From assembly GCA_963761445.1 (NCBI GenBank), contig CAVXHV010000004.1, positions 3,038,001 through 3,102,000 of the forward strand: DNA of 64,000 nucleotides. The letters run 5' to 3'. The notes beneath the pieces were generated by a model. The model searched no databases, was not told where the DNA came from, and saw only the letters and a program-made list of their open reading frames with translations. The DNA is from CAVXHV01 sp963761445. Its GTDB lineage: Bacteria > Planctomycetota > Planctomycetia > Isosphaerales > Isosphaeraceae. Positions 1 through 10,483 of this stretch are shown here, piece after piece. Position numbers and translations under genes: made by a program. Positions within the stretch are counted from its first letter, which is position 1, and each line of letters starts with the position of its first letter.

Positions 1-2143
1 TCAAACGCTCCCCCCGACGCGAGCGACTTGCCGTCGGGCGAAAAGGCAAGCGAATAGACCCAGCCTCCTTTGCCGGTGAGCGTGGCGATCTTTCCATCGG
101 ACGGAGTCCAGAGCGAAACGTTGGGACCGAGGCCGCCAACCGCAATGGACGAGCTGTCCGGGGAGAACGCAGCGCATGTGATCATCCTCGACTGTGGGGG
201 CATCGCCGCACGCTCGCGGTTGGTGGCCAAATCCCAGAGCTTGATTCCCTTGCCGGCCACGACGAGAAGCGACTTGCAATCCGGGCTGAAGACAATCGAG
301 CGCACCGGCTCCGTGATGCCTGGCAGATCCTTCAGCACACTGCCGTTTAGCGGATCTCGAAGCTTGACGGTCCGATCCATTCCGGCTGTTGCGAGCAACT
401 TGCCGTCGGGGGAATAAGCGACAGAAGTCACCACGTTTTGATGATCGCCGAGGGTGCGGCGAACGGCGTGTGAAAGATGCCAGAGATGGTACCACTCAAA
501 ACCGCGGATGTCTTCGCGTCCGGGCTCCGCGCGATGCTGGTTCAAGAGCGCGAGCACTCTCGTGACATTGTCAGATTCCCACGCTTGTTGAGCGAGGTTC
601 ATGTGTTCGGCGTAGAGCGAGCGCCGCGTGAGCGCTTCCTGGCGTGTCGCGACCTGTTCTTGAATGAGCGCTCGCTGGCGCTCCTTGTCGGCCTCGTCTC
701 GCTCGCGCTTGACGTCGTTGTAGGCCGCTTCGAGACTTGAGTTGAAGCGGCGAAGCTGGTTCGAGTAGACGAATCCGCTGATCGCAAGCGAGATGGCCGC
801 CAGACTGCTGACGACCACGAGAGCGGCTGCCGGGGGCCGGCGCCTGGCCCATTTCCGGGCTCGCTCGAGCGGTCCAATGGGTCGAGCCAGGATCGGCTCG
901 CCGGCGAGATAGCGGCGCAGCTCCTCGGCAAGAGCCAGAGCCGACGGATATCGCCTGGCCGGAACTTTTTCCAGGCACTTCAAGCAGATCGTCTCCAGGT
1001 CGCGGGGAATCAGCGGGTTGAGGCGTCGGGGCGGCACGGGGTCGTCGCTTATGACCTGAAGCACGGTGTCCATCGCGTTCGCAGCCTGAAAGGGTGGACG
1101 GCCCGTGACGAGGGCATAAAGCGTCGCTCCCAGGGCATAAACGTCGGTCGCCGGAGCGATCTCTCCGCGATTTCCACCGGCTTGCTCCGGCGGCATGTAG
1201 CTGGGCGTGCCCATGATCTGGCCCGAGCCGGTCAGACCGCTGTCGCCCTCGATTTTCTTCGCAAGGCCGAAATCGGTGACTCGCGGGTTCCCGTTCGCGT
1301 CAAGCAGGATATTGGCGGGCTTCAAGTCACGGTGGATTACCCCGCGGCGGTGTGCGAATTCGATGGCCTCGGCGACCTTAAGCAGCAGCGAGGCAGCCTC
1401 GCGCGCCGGCAGCGGCCCTTCGGCCAGGCGCTGGGAAAGGCTTGCGCCCGCGACGAAGCCCATCGAGAAATAATGCTGGCCCGCGTGCTCACCAACCTCG
1501 TAGATCGGCACGATTCCCGGATGGTCGAGGTTGGCGGCGGCCTCGGCTTCGGCGTAGAAGCGTTTCACGTCGGTTTCATCGGCGAGCTGGCCGGCGAGAA
1601 TCATTTTGAGCGCGACGGGCCGGTTCAGGCTCACCTGCCGCGCCTCGAAGACCACACCCATACCGCCGCGGGCGACTTCGCGAATGATCTCGTAGTCACC
1701 GAAGTAGCCGATCCGTGTCGGTGTCGCGGCGTCGCGGCGAGGCGAGCGAAGGTCTGCGGTGACCTCATCCTTCGGATGGCCGGTGGTCTCCTGTTGGGTC
1801 GAGCGCCCGGCGCGCCCGAGATTGGTTCGGTTGCAGTCCCCCCGGGGGGCAGAGTCGCAGCTTCGGCAATCGTCGACGGCGGAAGTTTCATTTCGTCGTG
1901 TGGGGCGGCTGAATCAGCGTGGCGCGCGTGCGTGTCGTCCGACTGCCGCAGTTCTCGCTCGAGCGCCTCCAGCTCGTCCCGGAGCTGCGCGCGGCCGTCG
2001 TCGGGAACCTCAACCAGATAGTCTTCGATCGGCGCCCGGTGCCCGGCGTGCCAGTCAGCCTCGAAGCGGCGACACGACGCGTCGATGCGGCGAGCGAGGT
2101 TGATTTCCAGCTCCTCGAAGTCGCGGCGGGGTTTCTCGTCCAT
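1..2143 (-). CDS. Ser/Thr protein kinase with C-terminal WD40 repeats, partial at left edge, frameshifted
   Basis: Planctomycete Hanks-type kinase reading leftwards and running off the window. The start at 2143 opens an N-terminal helical region with the motif RIDASCRRFEADWHAG that recurs in three other kinases here. The kinase domain lies in another frame from about 1710 downwards: the glycine loop ARGGMGVVFEA is near 1650, HRDLKPAN near 1340 and DFGLAKK near 1265, so it should be catalytically competent. A membrane helix follows near 790-840, then a charged coiled segment and WD40 repeats of the type VYSLAFSPDGKSLASGG at the very edge. The two frames do not meet. The shift lies between about 1880 and 1700, perhaps at the C6G6 run near 1840. 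No sigma factor gene lies next to it. The membrane segment suggests an inner-membrane receptor kinase whose propeller faces outwards. The partner and signal are unknown. Confidence 0.85.
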
Positions 2144-2350
2144 CGCTGCCAGGTCCTCGATTAAACTCGTGAGAGATGCTTCTGAGCCGGCACCAAAGCG
2201 CCGCCCCGCGCCAGCCCTTCGGCGTGCCCTCCAGGCAGATGTCCGTTGTTTGCACGATTGTGACACGGACGCCAGAAATTGGAACGGGCTCTACCACTCT
2301 TACCGCGCGGTCGACCCGGCACAATTCCGTGAGGGCAAGGTGCCCCGAGT

Positions 2351-2626
2351 TCATTCAATAATCGCGATTCCCCAGCCTAGCTGTGCGACGGCCGCTTCGA
2401 CCTCGTCGCCTTCCAGCCGCTGTGCCATTTGAACGGCATGGGGCAACGCGGCGTAGAAGGAATCGAGAATGGCGAGGTCGCCTACGCCGGTGAGCTCGTC
2501 GAAGAAGTTGTCGAATGTATCTTCGCTCGGCTCGAGCCAGAACGCTCGGATGAATGAAGGAATCCGGGCGGCATCGCCGGTCGGCACGTGCAGCGTGCGC
2601 CATGTCGAAGAATTCAGGTCGAGCAT
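2351..2626 (-). CDS. hypothetical protein, 91 aa
   Basis: I do not recognise this protein. It is acidic and compact, begins MLDLNSSTWRTLHVPTGDAA and contains the helical stretch EDTFDNFFDELTGVGDLAIL; it ends GWGIAIIE. A purine-rich GGGAG sits a few bases before the ATG. Base composition and third-position GC look like real coding sequence, and the antisense readings are low-complexity arginine-rich shadows. It lies between the divergent-looking YbjQ gene and the kinase, all on the minus strand, with about 200 bases to the kinase start. No signal peptide or membrane helix is visible, so a small cytoplasmic protein is likely. A function cannot be assigned from sequence alone. Confidence 0.6.
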   Translation of the reverse strand: MLDLNSSTWRTLHVPTGDAARIPSFIRAFWLEPSEDTFDNFFDELTGVGDLAILDSFYAALPHAVQMAQRLEGDEVEAAVAQLGWGIAIIE

Positions 2627-2690
2627 CGGCCAACTCCCGATCGGTCGCGAGAATCTGGACCTGATCCAAGCACCAACGAGTGAGTTTCCG

Positions 2691-3029
2691 TTAGACGGCC
2701 CGGCTGGGCCGCACCACGACTGCTGTGCCGTAGCAAAGCACCTCGGTCGCCGCGGCGGCTTTGCCTCCTACCTCGGAACTCTCATATCGCATCCCGACTA
2801 TGGCATTCGCTCCCACTTCCCGGGCGTGTTCCAGCAGGAGGTCATAGGCCTGCTGGCGCACTTGCTCGCACATCGTGGCGTAGGCACCAATCTGCCCGCC
2901 AATGATACTTTTCAGTCCGCCGACGATCCCTTGAGCTATCGTGGGTGCTCGGACGATGATCCCGCGCACGACTCCCTTGTACTCGACGATCTGGTGGCCC
3001 TCGATCGTGAATGTCGTCGTAACGAACAC
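2691..3029 (-). CDS. YbjQ/UPF0145 family protein (DUF74)
   Basis: The protein starts VFVTTTFTIEGHQIVEYKG and carries the family core GIIVRAPTIAQGIVGGLKS followed by GANAIVGMRYESSEVG and a terminal strand VLCYGTAVVVRP. This matches the YbjQ/UPF0145 family, small pentamer-forming proteins of about 105 residues whose function is not established. I chose the GTG at 3029 because GGAAGGA lies about eight bases upstream and because the family begins at exactly this point; an ATG at 3098 would add 23 residues unlike the family. The product is then 112 residues. It reads leftwards, upstream of the small unknown gene, with about 60 bases between them, so the two could be cotranscribed. Confidence 0.85.
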   Translation of the reverse strand: MFVTTTFTIEGHQIVEYKGVVRGIIVRAPTIAQGIVGGLKSIIGGQIGAYATMCEQVRQQAYDLLLEHAREVGANAIVGMRYESSEVGGKAAAATEVLCYGTAVVVRPSRAV

Positions 3030-3289
3030 GTTGTTTTCCTTCCATCGAATAAAGATCACGCCTGGCGGCCCAGCCCGCGGCGAGTGATCCGAGATCATAC
3101 CAGAAACCGCGAAGGATACCCGAGCCTGGGCAGATCTGCAAGGATTTACGAGGTCAGGCGTCTCAATCGTTTTCCTTGAGCTGGGTGAAATGCCAGCACA
3201 GTTTTTGGGGCACGTTCTGGAAAGGGCGACGGGTCCGCGATTACAGTCTGTGAGAGCTGTGTCGTTGCTGCTGTACCAGGGAATCCATC

Positions 3290-4144
3290 ATGACGAGCCC
3301 GTCCGAATCGCCCTCGCTGGCCGGCGTAACGGTGGCGGTTTTTGAAGCACGAATGGCGGGGACCGTGGCGGATATGGTTGCCAGGCACGGCGGCAGCGTG
3401 CTGGCAGCGCCGGCGCTCCGCGAGATCCCGCTCGGCGAAGGCCCCGAGGCCGCGGCCTTTGCACAGACGCTGACGGCGGGGGGATTCGACGTCGTCATCT
3501 TCGAGACCGGCGTCGGCGTGCGGTATTTGGCCGACGCGATCGAGACCCTGGTGCCGCGGGAGACATGGTTGCGCGCTCTCGAGAAAACGCGGGTCGTGGC
3601 TCGCGGGCCTAAGCCGACTGCGGCGCTGCGAGGGCTGGGTGCGCGTGTCGACTTTCAAGTCCCTTCACCGAACACCTGGCACGAGACGCTCGGTCTGCTC
3701 GATGAGCAGCTTCCCGTCGAGGGCTTGCGGGTCGCGGTACAGGAATACGGTGCGCCGAACGCCGAGCTGGTCCAGGGCCTGGAGCTGCGCGGAGCGACCG
3801 TCACGCGAGTGCAGGTCTATCGCTGGGCGCTTCCCGAGGATCTCGAACCGCTGCGTGCGGCGATCGCCGAGATCGCGATGGGGCGGGTTGGGATCGCTCT
3901 GTTCACGTCATCGCAGCAGGTCGAACACGTCCTTTCGATCGCCGCATCGGAGGGTTGCGAAGCCAGCCTCCGCGCTGCGATGGCGCAACACACGGTGGTG
4001 GGCTCGATCGGGCCGACGACATCGGAGACTCTGCGGTCGCACGGCCTGCCGGTGGATATCGAGCCGGCGCACCCCAAGCTCGGGCACTTGATCGTCGCAG
4101 TCGTGACGGGGTGGCGAGCTGTCGGCAAATCGACGATCGATTGA
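3290..4144 (+). CDS. hemD: uroporphyrinogen-III synthase
   Basis: This 284-residue protein has the two alternating alpha/beta halves of uroporphyrinogen-III synthase, which cyclises hydroxymethylbilane with inversion of ring D in tetrapyrrole synthesis. The first half opens with LAGVTVAVFEARMAG and includes FDVVIFETGVGVRYL and VVARGPKPTAALRGLG. The second half has LRVAVQEYGAPNAELV, VYRWALPEDLEPLR and the hallmark IALFTSSQQVEHVL, then VVGSIGPTTSETLRSHG. The family is poorly conserved, but the TSSQQVEH and SIGPTTSETL blocks are diagnostic. Length fits a cytosolic single-domain enzyme with a slightly long N terminus. It stands alone on the plus strand; no other haem gene is in view. The ribosome binding site is weak, so the exact start is less certain than the identity. 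Confidence 0.93.
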   Translation: MTSPSESPSLAGVTVAVFEARMAGTVADMVARHGGSVLAAPALREIPLGEGPEAAAFAQTLTAGGFDVVIFETGVGVRYLADAIETLVPRETWLRALEKTRVVARGPKPTAALRGLGARVDFQVPSPNTWHETLGLLDEQLPVEGLRVAVQEYGAPNAELVQGLELRGATVTRVQVYRWALPEDLEPLRAAIAEIAMGRVGIALFTSSQQVEHVLSIAASEGCEASLRAAMAQHTVVGSIGPTTSETLRSHGLPVDIEPAHPKLGHLIVAVVTGWRAVGKSTID

Positions 4145-4272
4145 GTGGTCCAACGGGCGCAGCGCGCTTCGGTTCGTGACACGCAGAGCGTGGAAAATGC
4201 GCGTTCCGACGCGGAGATCCGGAACGCGGGCGCTCGACCAGATGTCTCTCGCCATCGGACCGCCGCTGGCAA

Positions 4273-5460
4273 TCACAAGGTCGCTGTCCGGAAATCCAAT
4301 GTGCTGGTGTCATCATTGAGCGACGCGATCGTAACGGTCTTTCCCTGCACGAGCACACGGAACTGGAAAGCCGCCCCCTGGGCTGGATCCAGAGAAAGCT
4401 GGCCCACGAACCGGCCCTTGGGCGTGAACTCGATCAACTCGCTCGGGAAGCTGGGATTGCCGTTCACGGCGTCGTCATTGGTCGTCAGTAAATCGCCGTT
4501 GGGTGCAAGCTGAAGGCCGATCGGACCACGAAGATGCGCCGGGGCCTGATAGACCAAACTGCCAGTGCCGCGACTGGCGCGTGCCTTGCTCGCATGCGAC
4601 ACCGCGAAAATCTCGTTGTCACCCGTCGAGGCAACATAAAGCGTGTCGGTTTTCGCATTATAGGCCAGGCCGCCGGGGCCGACGACCACGGCCGACGCGT
4701 TTGCCTGCACTGTGTAGCCCGAGGCGATTTCTGTCATGCTCACCACTTTCAAGGTGACCTGGCCGTGACTTTTTATGCCCTTCAGATCGAGACGTGTGAC
4801 CTCGCCGCTCAAAACGTCCGAGATGAATAACTGCGCCTTGTTGTTCCCTTGCACGTTCAATGCCGACGCCCATGGCCCGTCGAGCATCGTGGAACTGGTC
4901 AGCGATTGCACAAGCTGGCCGTTCGCGTTCAGGATCTGAAGCGACCCGGCGCCGATCGTGGCAAACGTTCCATCGGTCGTGGGCACATTTCCGGCGATCA
5001 CGAAATCGGCCCCGTCGAGCCGCACGATCTCAAGCGCCTCGGAAAACCCGGTGACCGGCGACGAGTAAAAGACGGGCGCACTCGCAGGATTCTGACCGGA
5101 GTTGACCGCCACGATCGTGGTGCCGGTGCCCTGCACATTGGCGGCATCGTTGAAATTTGACGCCAGGAATTCTCCCGGAGTAAGCAAGCCTTTGGAACGC
5201 CCATTTGGCACGAGCGCCAGGCCGTAGGGATTCACCTCGCCGCCGGCTGGGACCGTCGTGAGCTGCACTGACGGTGACGCCGGAAGATTGGGCACGATCG
5301 GCGGTGCCGTGTGCTTTCTCTTCGCTGCGACCACTTCTGCTGGAACCGCTCTGTCGGGTAGATGGTGCGGCATCAGGCCGCTCATGAGCGTGCGCTCCTC
5401 GAGCAACTGCAACGAGGGGTGCGATGGATGACGGCGTGACGAATATCGGCTGTAAAACAT
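4273..5460 (-). CDS. exported beta-propeller (NHL-like) protein with LEPR-XLL-type N terminus
   Basis: 395 residues. The N terminus is basic and then reads LQLLEERTLMSG, a variant of the LEPR-XLL motif that marks many planctomycete exported proteins. The body is a repeated beta-rich fold with NHL/SMP-30-like blades such as VVVGPGGLAYNAKTDTLYVA, GPIGLQLAPNGDLLTTNDDA and SELIEFTPKGRFVGQLSLDP. These blades resemble sugar-lactonase or NHL propellers, which often bind ligands or proteins outside the cytoplasm. No catalytic signature is visible. The start is supported by AGGGAGAAG about ten bases upstream. It converges with hemD, with about 130 bases between them. It is similar in style, though not obviously paralogous, to the TIGR03118-like protein near 27 kb. 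Its substrate is unknown. Confidence 0.75.
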   Translation of the reverse strand: MFYSRYSSRRHPSHPSLQLLEERTLMSGLMPHHLPDRAVPAEVVAAKRKHTAPPIVPNLPASPSVQLTTVPAGGEVNPYGLALVPNGRSKGLLTPGEFLASNFNDAANVQGTGTTIVAVNSGQNPASAPVFYSSPVTGFSEALEIVRLDGADFVIAGNVPTTDGTFATIGAGSLQILNANGQLVQSLTSSTMLDGPWASALNVQGNNKAQLFISDVLSGEVTRLDLKGIKSHGQVTLKVVSMTEIASGYTVQANASAVVVGPGGLAYNAKTDTLYVASTGDNEIFAVSHASKARASRGTGSLVYQAPAHLRGPIGLQLAPNGDLLTTNDDAVNGNPSFPSELIEFTPKGRFVGQLSLDPAQGAAFQFRVLVQGKTVTIASLNDDTSTLDFRTATL

Positions 5461-5733
5461 GGTGCTTCTCCCTGAACAATCGGTGGTAAACCTGTACCCG
5501 GTTAACTCTTGCGAGCTGCGGGAATCGCTGGATCGTCTGCTCGCGAATGCGGTGTGTTAGACCCTGAAACTCGTCGCGCGACGGGCGGAGATCCGCGCTG
5601 CGAATGCAGACGCGATAATCCTCCACAATCGAGAAAGGCGGTCCGCGAACGTTTGGTTACACCAAAACGAGTGCCGGGTACTACCGAAAGGACCGGATGC
5701 CACATTCGCAGGCGAACGGTCTCACGACCGTGG

Positions 5734-7237
5734 TCACAATTCTGCCAGCGCCGAACCGTCGCCCTGGTTGGCCCACCGGAAGATCCAGTAGGCCGGGATG
5801 CCCAGGAGGATGATCCCGATTCCGACCAACGACTGCACGCGGCTTGTGTGGTCCAGGAGCATGCTGCCCAAGAGCACGAAACCACCCGCCACGTAGAGCA
5901 GCGGCGTGACCGGATAGCCCACGGTGCGATAGGGCCGCGGCAGATCCGGACGGCGGATGCGCAGCACGAACACGCTGCTGATCGCCAGCATGTAAAAGAG
6001 ATTGGCGCCGAAGATCACGTAGGTGTAGAGCAAGTCATAAAGCGGCGTTTGGTTGAGCCGCTTCCAGGCCGTGACGATCGGACCGGCGAGCCCATCCGGA
6101 GAAGCTGGGGGCTGCACCATGATCAAAACCGTTCCCGCAATCGTGAGCAGGATGGCCCAGATTCCCTGTGCAAGGATGGCGTTGGCCGGCGTTTGAAACC
6201 TCGAGTGAACGCGGCAGAGCGAGCCGGGAAAGAGCCGGTCGCGAGCCATGGCGAAATAAGCCCGCGGGCCGGTGAGGGCGTTGCCGTTCAGCGAGATGAA
6301 CGTCGAGCACATCACCAGGATCGAGATCGCGACGACTCCGGGGTGACCCAGGAGCGCCTTGCAATAGACGGCCGCGGCGGCTCGCTCGATGTGGGCCGAA
6401 TCGCGGCTGGCCGAGGCGACTTCGTCCATGGGCAGGACGTAGTGATATGCCAGGGTCATTCCCACATAGGCGGCGATCAAGACCGCCATGCCCAGGATCA
6501 AGGCTTTCGGCACGTTCCGGCCGGGCTCGCGAATCTCCTCTGCAAGCGGAGTGACGTTGGTCCAGCCGTCGTAGGCCCAGAGCACGCTCACCATCGCCGC
6601 CATCATGCCGGTGAAGATCGAACCGCCCGAGACGGCACCCGGCCAGACCGGAGACATGTTCTGCAGGCTGCCCTGGCGCAAGAGAAACGGTAGAGCCATA
6701 AGCACGCGCGACGCCGCCGACCTTGAGCACCGTTCCGACAACTTGCAGCGTCCCGCCGCGCCGCGTGCCCAGCACGTTGACAACGGTCACCACCGCGATC
6801 GCGAAGATGGCGGCGCCGGCCTGCCACAGTTCACCGGGAATCCGAAAAACCGGCGGGCAAAGCTGGGAAAAGTACCGGGCGAACGCAGCGGCCAGGGTTG
6901 CCATCGAGCCCGAGCGCACGATCAGGAACTCGACCCAACCGAACAGAAACGCGAGCAATGGCCCATACGCAGCCCGCAAGTAAACATAAAGGCCACCGGC
7001 CTGCGGCATCATCGCGCCCAGCTCGGCGAGGGTCAGGGCGCCGGCGCCGCTGAAAACACCGCCGATGATCCAGACCAGGATGATGCCGCTGATGAATGGA
7101 ACATCGTGAGCAACCTTCGCCGGCACCAGGAAGATGCCCGAGCCGATGGTGCAGCCGACGACCACGCAGAAGGCGTCGATCGGACCCAGCACTCGCGGCA
7201 GCTTCGCTTCGCGGCGAAGATCGACATCCTGGCTCAT
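5734..7237 (-). CDS. APC-superfamily amino acid permease, frameshifted
   Basis: Integral membrane transporter of the amino acid-polyamine-organocation family. The first frame, from 7237 to about 6705, gives TM1 with the family signature VVGCTIGSGIFLVPA, then GALTLAELGAMMPQAGGLYV and TM helices up to VVGTVLKVGG. The second frame, from about 6712 to 5734, continues directly with LMALPFLLRQGS, the conserved WAYDGWTNVTPLAEEI, and helices to ILLGIPAYWIFRWANQ. Joined, the protein has about 12 helices and about 495 residues, the normal family size. The break at about 6700-6712 looks like a single-base indel, because the two halves abut with no missing domain. The substrate is probably an amino acid; similarity to the LAT/serine-threonine exchanger group is suggested by the motif set but is not proven. 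It is flanked by the M28 peptidase on the same strand, so uptake of released amino acids is a plausible link. Confidence 0.88.
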
Positions 7238-7295
7238 GAAGCGCGCTCCTGTGCGGTTCGGAATGGGAGGAGATGGGGATTGGTCTGCCGGGTGC

Positions 7296-9683
7296 TCAGG
7301 GCCCGGTCGCGCAGCGGCGTGCTTCTTCGAGCGCGGCGGCAGCCTTCTTGATTCGCTCGACGGTCCGCGCCACCTGGGCCGCTAGCTTGGCATCCGGGGT
7401 TTTTTCGTCCTCGAGCCCCTCGCGAATCGCCGGCAGCGGCCAGGACGCATATCCGGTCGTCAAACCCGGAGCGTACACCGCGTGCTTGAACCAGGGACGT
7501 CCGGGCAGACCGTCCGCAAGCAAGAACGCGCGCTCGACCTTTGCGAGCGCGTCGTTCAGCTTCGCCAGGGTCTCAGTGCCGCCGCCCGACGACGCGGCCT
7601 TCTGCGTGGCGCGGTCGAGCTGCTCGGCCTGGTCTTGAAACGAGCGCACCGCCTCTACCAGATCGTGGAGACCGGTAAACTCAATCGTAGCGCCGGGCTT
7701 CGGGTCAGCACTCTTGCGAACGGTGCGCGCCTTCATGCGACGAAGCTCGTCGACGTGCTCGCGCAGCGCCAGACCATAGGGCGTGAATGTGAGCGGCACA
7801 ACATCCGCGGCCGCGGCGCGCATGACGATCAGCGTGTAGAGCCGGGCGGCCGTGGCGTGCGAGAGGAACTCGGGGTCGCAGAACTTCTCCATCCAGTTGA
7901 AACTGTCGTAAATCGAATGATAAACACCATAGCTACCTTTGAATCCGGCGTCGACGACGGGAACTCCCAGATGATCGACAAACGCCGTGTAGTCTGATCC
8001 CGAGCCCAGCGAGCCCATCTGCGGGGTGAATCCATGAGCGGGTGCGCCGGTCGAGCCGTTCGCGGAGGAGGGTGGATCCCAGAGCGGGTCGGCGAGTAGG
8101 AGCGGAGCGGCCGCCGCCCAGGCGGTGCGATGGGTGGTCGTCCAGGCGTCGCGCAGCGGCTTACCGGTACGCGGGTCGTTGATGGAGCCTGCCGCGCCGA
8201 GCGTCAAGTCGCGTAGTGAGGGCACGCCGCTCATCTCGAGCTCCTTGCCGCCGACGGCCGAGTCGACGTTGAGCATGAGCACGACCTTTTCATCGACTTC
8301 CTTGGCGTGCTCCTCGGCCCATTCGGTCGAGCCGACGAGCCCGTATTCCTCGGCGTCCCAGCTTGCGTAGACGATCGTGCGCCGGGGCTTCCATCCGTTC
8401 TTGACGGCCGCGCCAAGCGCGTGGCACATCTCAAGGGTCGCGGCCGTTCCGCTACCGGGATCAACGGCTCCATACACCCACGCATCGCGATGGTTGCCGA
8501 CCATGACCCAGCGATCGGGCTCGACCGTGCCGGGGATCGTCGCGATCACGTTCCAGATTTTGCGGATGGCGTAGTCCATCGAGACAGTCATCGAAATCTC
8601 GGCGGGACCTGGCCCGACGTGGTAGGCCAGGGGCAGGCCGCCCTGCCAGCCGGTGGGGACATTCGGGCCAGCCAGGAGCTTCAGGAGCTCCTGGGCGGTT
8701 TCGTAGCTCAAAGGGAGACAGGGAATCGTTGCGAAGTACTCGTTGCGTTTTAGTCCGCTCTCTTTTTCCCACTCGGCAATCGACGGAAGGTCCTTGGAAT
8801 GGTTCAACCTGCTCAGCGTGAATCCGTCGGCCCGATCGATGGTCAACCGCTTTGCACCGGCGACGGAAGGACCGAACGGTGTCGACGGGTCACCGGGCCC
8901 CAGCGATAGGAACTGCACGCTGCCGCGCTGGATGGCGGAGGCAGGGCGGTAGGGACCGTTCGGATAAACATCACCTTTGGCGAACCCATCATCGGCCGGA
9001 TCAGAGAAGATCAGAATTCCGACGGCGCCTCGGCTCTGGGCGTTTCGGACTTTCAGGCCACGGAACAGACTTCCGTAGCGAGCCAGCACGATCTTCCCCT
9101 TGACATCCACGCCCATTTTTTCGAGTGACTCGAAATCTTCGGGCCGGCCGAAATTGGCGTAGACGACCTGACCCTTGGCGACGCCTGAGACACCGTATCC
9201 ATGAAAGGCACCAAAGGCCGCGGTGCTCGCCGAATCCTTGTCGGAGGCGAGCGGCGCTTCCACGAGCGAGAGCTTTTTGGAAACGGGACGCTCGATCTCC
9301 AGGCTCGGATCTGCGGCCGGATAGTTGAGCAGAACCTCCATTTCCTGAATGTCTGCCTTCCAGCCCCATTCGCGCAGCTTGTCGCGAACAAAGATGGCGA
9401 GCTTGTGATCGGCGGGCGTGCCCGCGACGTGGGGCTCGGCCGTGATGGTGCGCAAGAGCTTGCGGGCGTTTTCGGGCGTGGGGACGGTGAGGGCGTGGGC
9501 CTCGGCTTCGAGCTGGGCGGGGCCCGAGCCGGGCGAGAAGCCCAGCGGGGGCTTGGGGTTTGCCGACCGACCGTGAGGCTCCTCAGCCGGGCCGGGCGAA
9601 CCGCCTCCGGCGGGCTCGGCCGCCATCGCGATGAGCGTGACCAGTACGGGGAAACAGCAAAGAGACATCCAGGCTCGCCTCAT
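7296..9683 (-). CDS. secreted M28-family metallopeptidase, glutamate carboxypeptidase II/PSMA-like
   Basis: The signal peptide MRRAWMSLCCFPVLVTLIAM leads into a full-length M28B peptidase. Order of domains: peptidase core part one, a PA (protease-associated) domain including GKIVLARYGSLFRGLKVRNA, the zinc-binding peptidase domain, and a C-terminal helical dimerisation domain. Visible metal and catalytic motifs are GNHRDAWVYGAVDPGSG (His and bridging Asp), WDAEEYGLVGSTEW (general base Glu and Zn ligand), LNVDSAVGG (Asp) and YHSIYDSFNW (His). These match human PSMA/NAALADase, which cleave C-terminal glutamate from peptides. The open frame extends back to 10982, but the signal peptide, an AAAGG about seven bases before this ATG, and overlap with plus-strand genes favour 9683 (9689 is the alternative). 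It probably acts in the periplasm, releasing amino acids. Confidence 0.92.
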   Translation of the reverse strand: MRRAWMSLCCFPVLVTLIAMAAEPAGGGSPGPAEEPHGRSANPKPPLGFSPGSGPAQLEAEAHALTVPTPENARKLLRTITAEPHVAGTPADHKLAIFVRDKLREWGWKADIQEMEVLLNYPAADPSLEIERPVSKKLSLVEAPLASDKDSASTAAFGAFHGYGVSGVAKGQVVYANFGRPEDFESLEKMGVDVKGKIVLARYGSLFRGLKVRNAQSRGAVGILIFSDPADDGFAKGDVYPNGPYRPASAIQRGSVQFLSLGPGDPSTPFGPSVAGAKRLTIDRADGFTLSRLNHSKDLPSIAEWEKESGLKRNEYFATIPCLPLSYETAQELLKLLAGPNVPTGWQGGLPLAYHVGPGPAEISMTVSMDYAIRKIWNVIATIPGTVEPDRWVMVGNHRDAWVYGAVDPGSGTAATLEMCHALGAAVKNGWKPRRTIVYASWDAEEYGLVGSTEWAEEHAKEVDEKVVLMLNVDSAVGGKELEMSGVPSLRDLTLGAAGSINDPRTGKPLRDAWTTTHRTAWAAAAPLLLADPLWDPPSSANGSTGAPAHGFTPQMGSLGSGSDYTAFVDHLGVPVVDAGFKGSYGVYHSIYDSFNWMEKFCDPEFLSHATAARLYTLIVMRAAAADVVPLTFTPYGLALREHVDELRRMKARTVRKSADPKPGATIEFTGLHDLVEAVRSFQDQAEQLDRATQKAASSGGGTETLAKLNDALAKVERAFLLADGLPGRPWFKHAVYAPGLTTGYASWPLPAIREGLEDEKTPDAKLAAQVARTVERIKKAAAALEEARRCATGP

Positions 9684-9887
9684 CGACATACCTTTCGCGG
9701 GAACAAGCTGCTTGACAGGAGGGCGTCGTCGGGAGCACACTTTATCGCTGGAATTGAATGCCAGCGGGATTGAACGGCAAGATTGAGTGGAACGGAAAAT
9801 AGGATACGTTCCTTCACGATCCGTTCCTAGAGCCATGTCCACCGCATCACCAGGAGGAGGCCGGGGATATCCGGCGGGTCTGCTGCC

Positions 9888-10481
9888 ATGGCGGGCGCCT
9901 CGAAAACCTTTTGTGCAGGGTTTCGGTATCCCTTTGGAATAGGGGCGTGTCATGGCTCTTTCATTCACGGTTGGGGCGCTCGCGGCACATTTGACGGGCG
10001 CTTCGCGGACGAAGTCGCCGACGTTCTCGACAATGCATTCGGCGCCGAGGGGGAATGGGAAGGCTCGCCGCCTCTCCATTATGGAGAGCAAGCCGATTCG
10101 GGCTGGTCGGAGCTCCAGCGCCGGGCGATCGAAACGCTCGGTGCCGAGGCCATTACCAACTTGATGGCCCTGGGAGTCGAAGGGCGGGGCGTGTACTTGC
10201 CCGCTCAGCTTCAAGCGATCTCGTTCCCGCTTTCCGCCGGCGGAACACTTCGCTGCGCCAGCTTGCTGGGCCTGCGGCATGAGCTGGCCGACCTCGCCGA
10301 GCGCTGGGAGCTGCCGATGGACGACGACGGGCTGCACGAGCTGCTTCGCGTCGCAACGGACCCGGACGATGGCTGGGTGGCCGAGCCGCCGGAGGTGATG
10401 ACCTTCGCCCGATTGGCCCTGGCCGCCAATGAAGCGATGCGCAGGGATTGCCCGCTGTGGCTGGTGGGGCAGGAGGGGTAA
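9888..10481 (+). CDS. hypothetical protein upstream of the DinB gene
   Basis: I do not recognise this protein. From about residue 35 on it looks like genuine coding sequence: FADEVADVLDNAFGAEGEWE, then SELQRRAIETLGAEAI, WELPMDDDGLHELLRVATD and the tail EAMRRDCPLWLVGQEG. The first 35 residues are unconvincing. A second ATG at 9952 sits behind a good AGGGGCG and gives a better N terminus (MALSFTVGALAAHLTG), but in another frame that would have to shift near 9990. The start is therefore uncertain. Its stop codon overlaps the ribosome binding site of the DinB gene, three bases before that gene's GTG, so the two form an operon. No signal peptide or membrane helix is evident. Confidence 0.6.
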   Translation: MAGASKTFCAGFRYPFGIGACHGSFIHGWGARGTFDGRFADEVADVLDNAFGAEGEWEGSPPLHYGEQADSGWSELQRRAIETLGAEAITNLMALGVEGRGVYLPAQLQAISFPLSAGGTLRCASLLGLRHELADLAERWELPMDDDGLHELLRVATDPDDGWVAEPPEVMTFARLALAANEAMRRDCPLWLVGQEG

Positions 10482-10483
10482 GC

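Noticed and set aside
5509..6693. 394-codon plus-strand frame
   Set aside because: Antisense to the APC permease, which has unmistakable membrane helices in the other direction.
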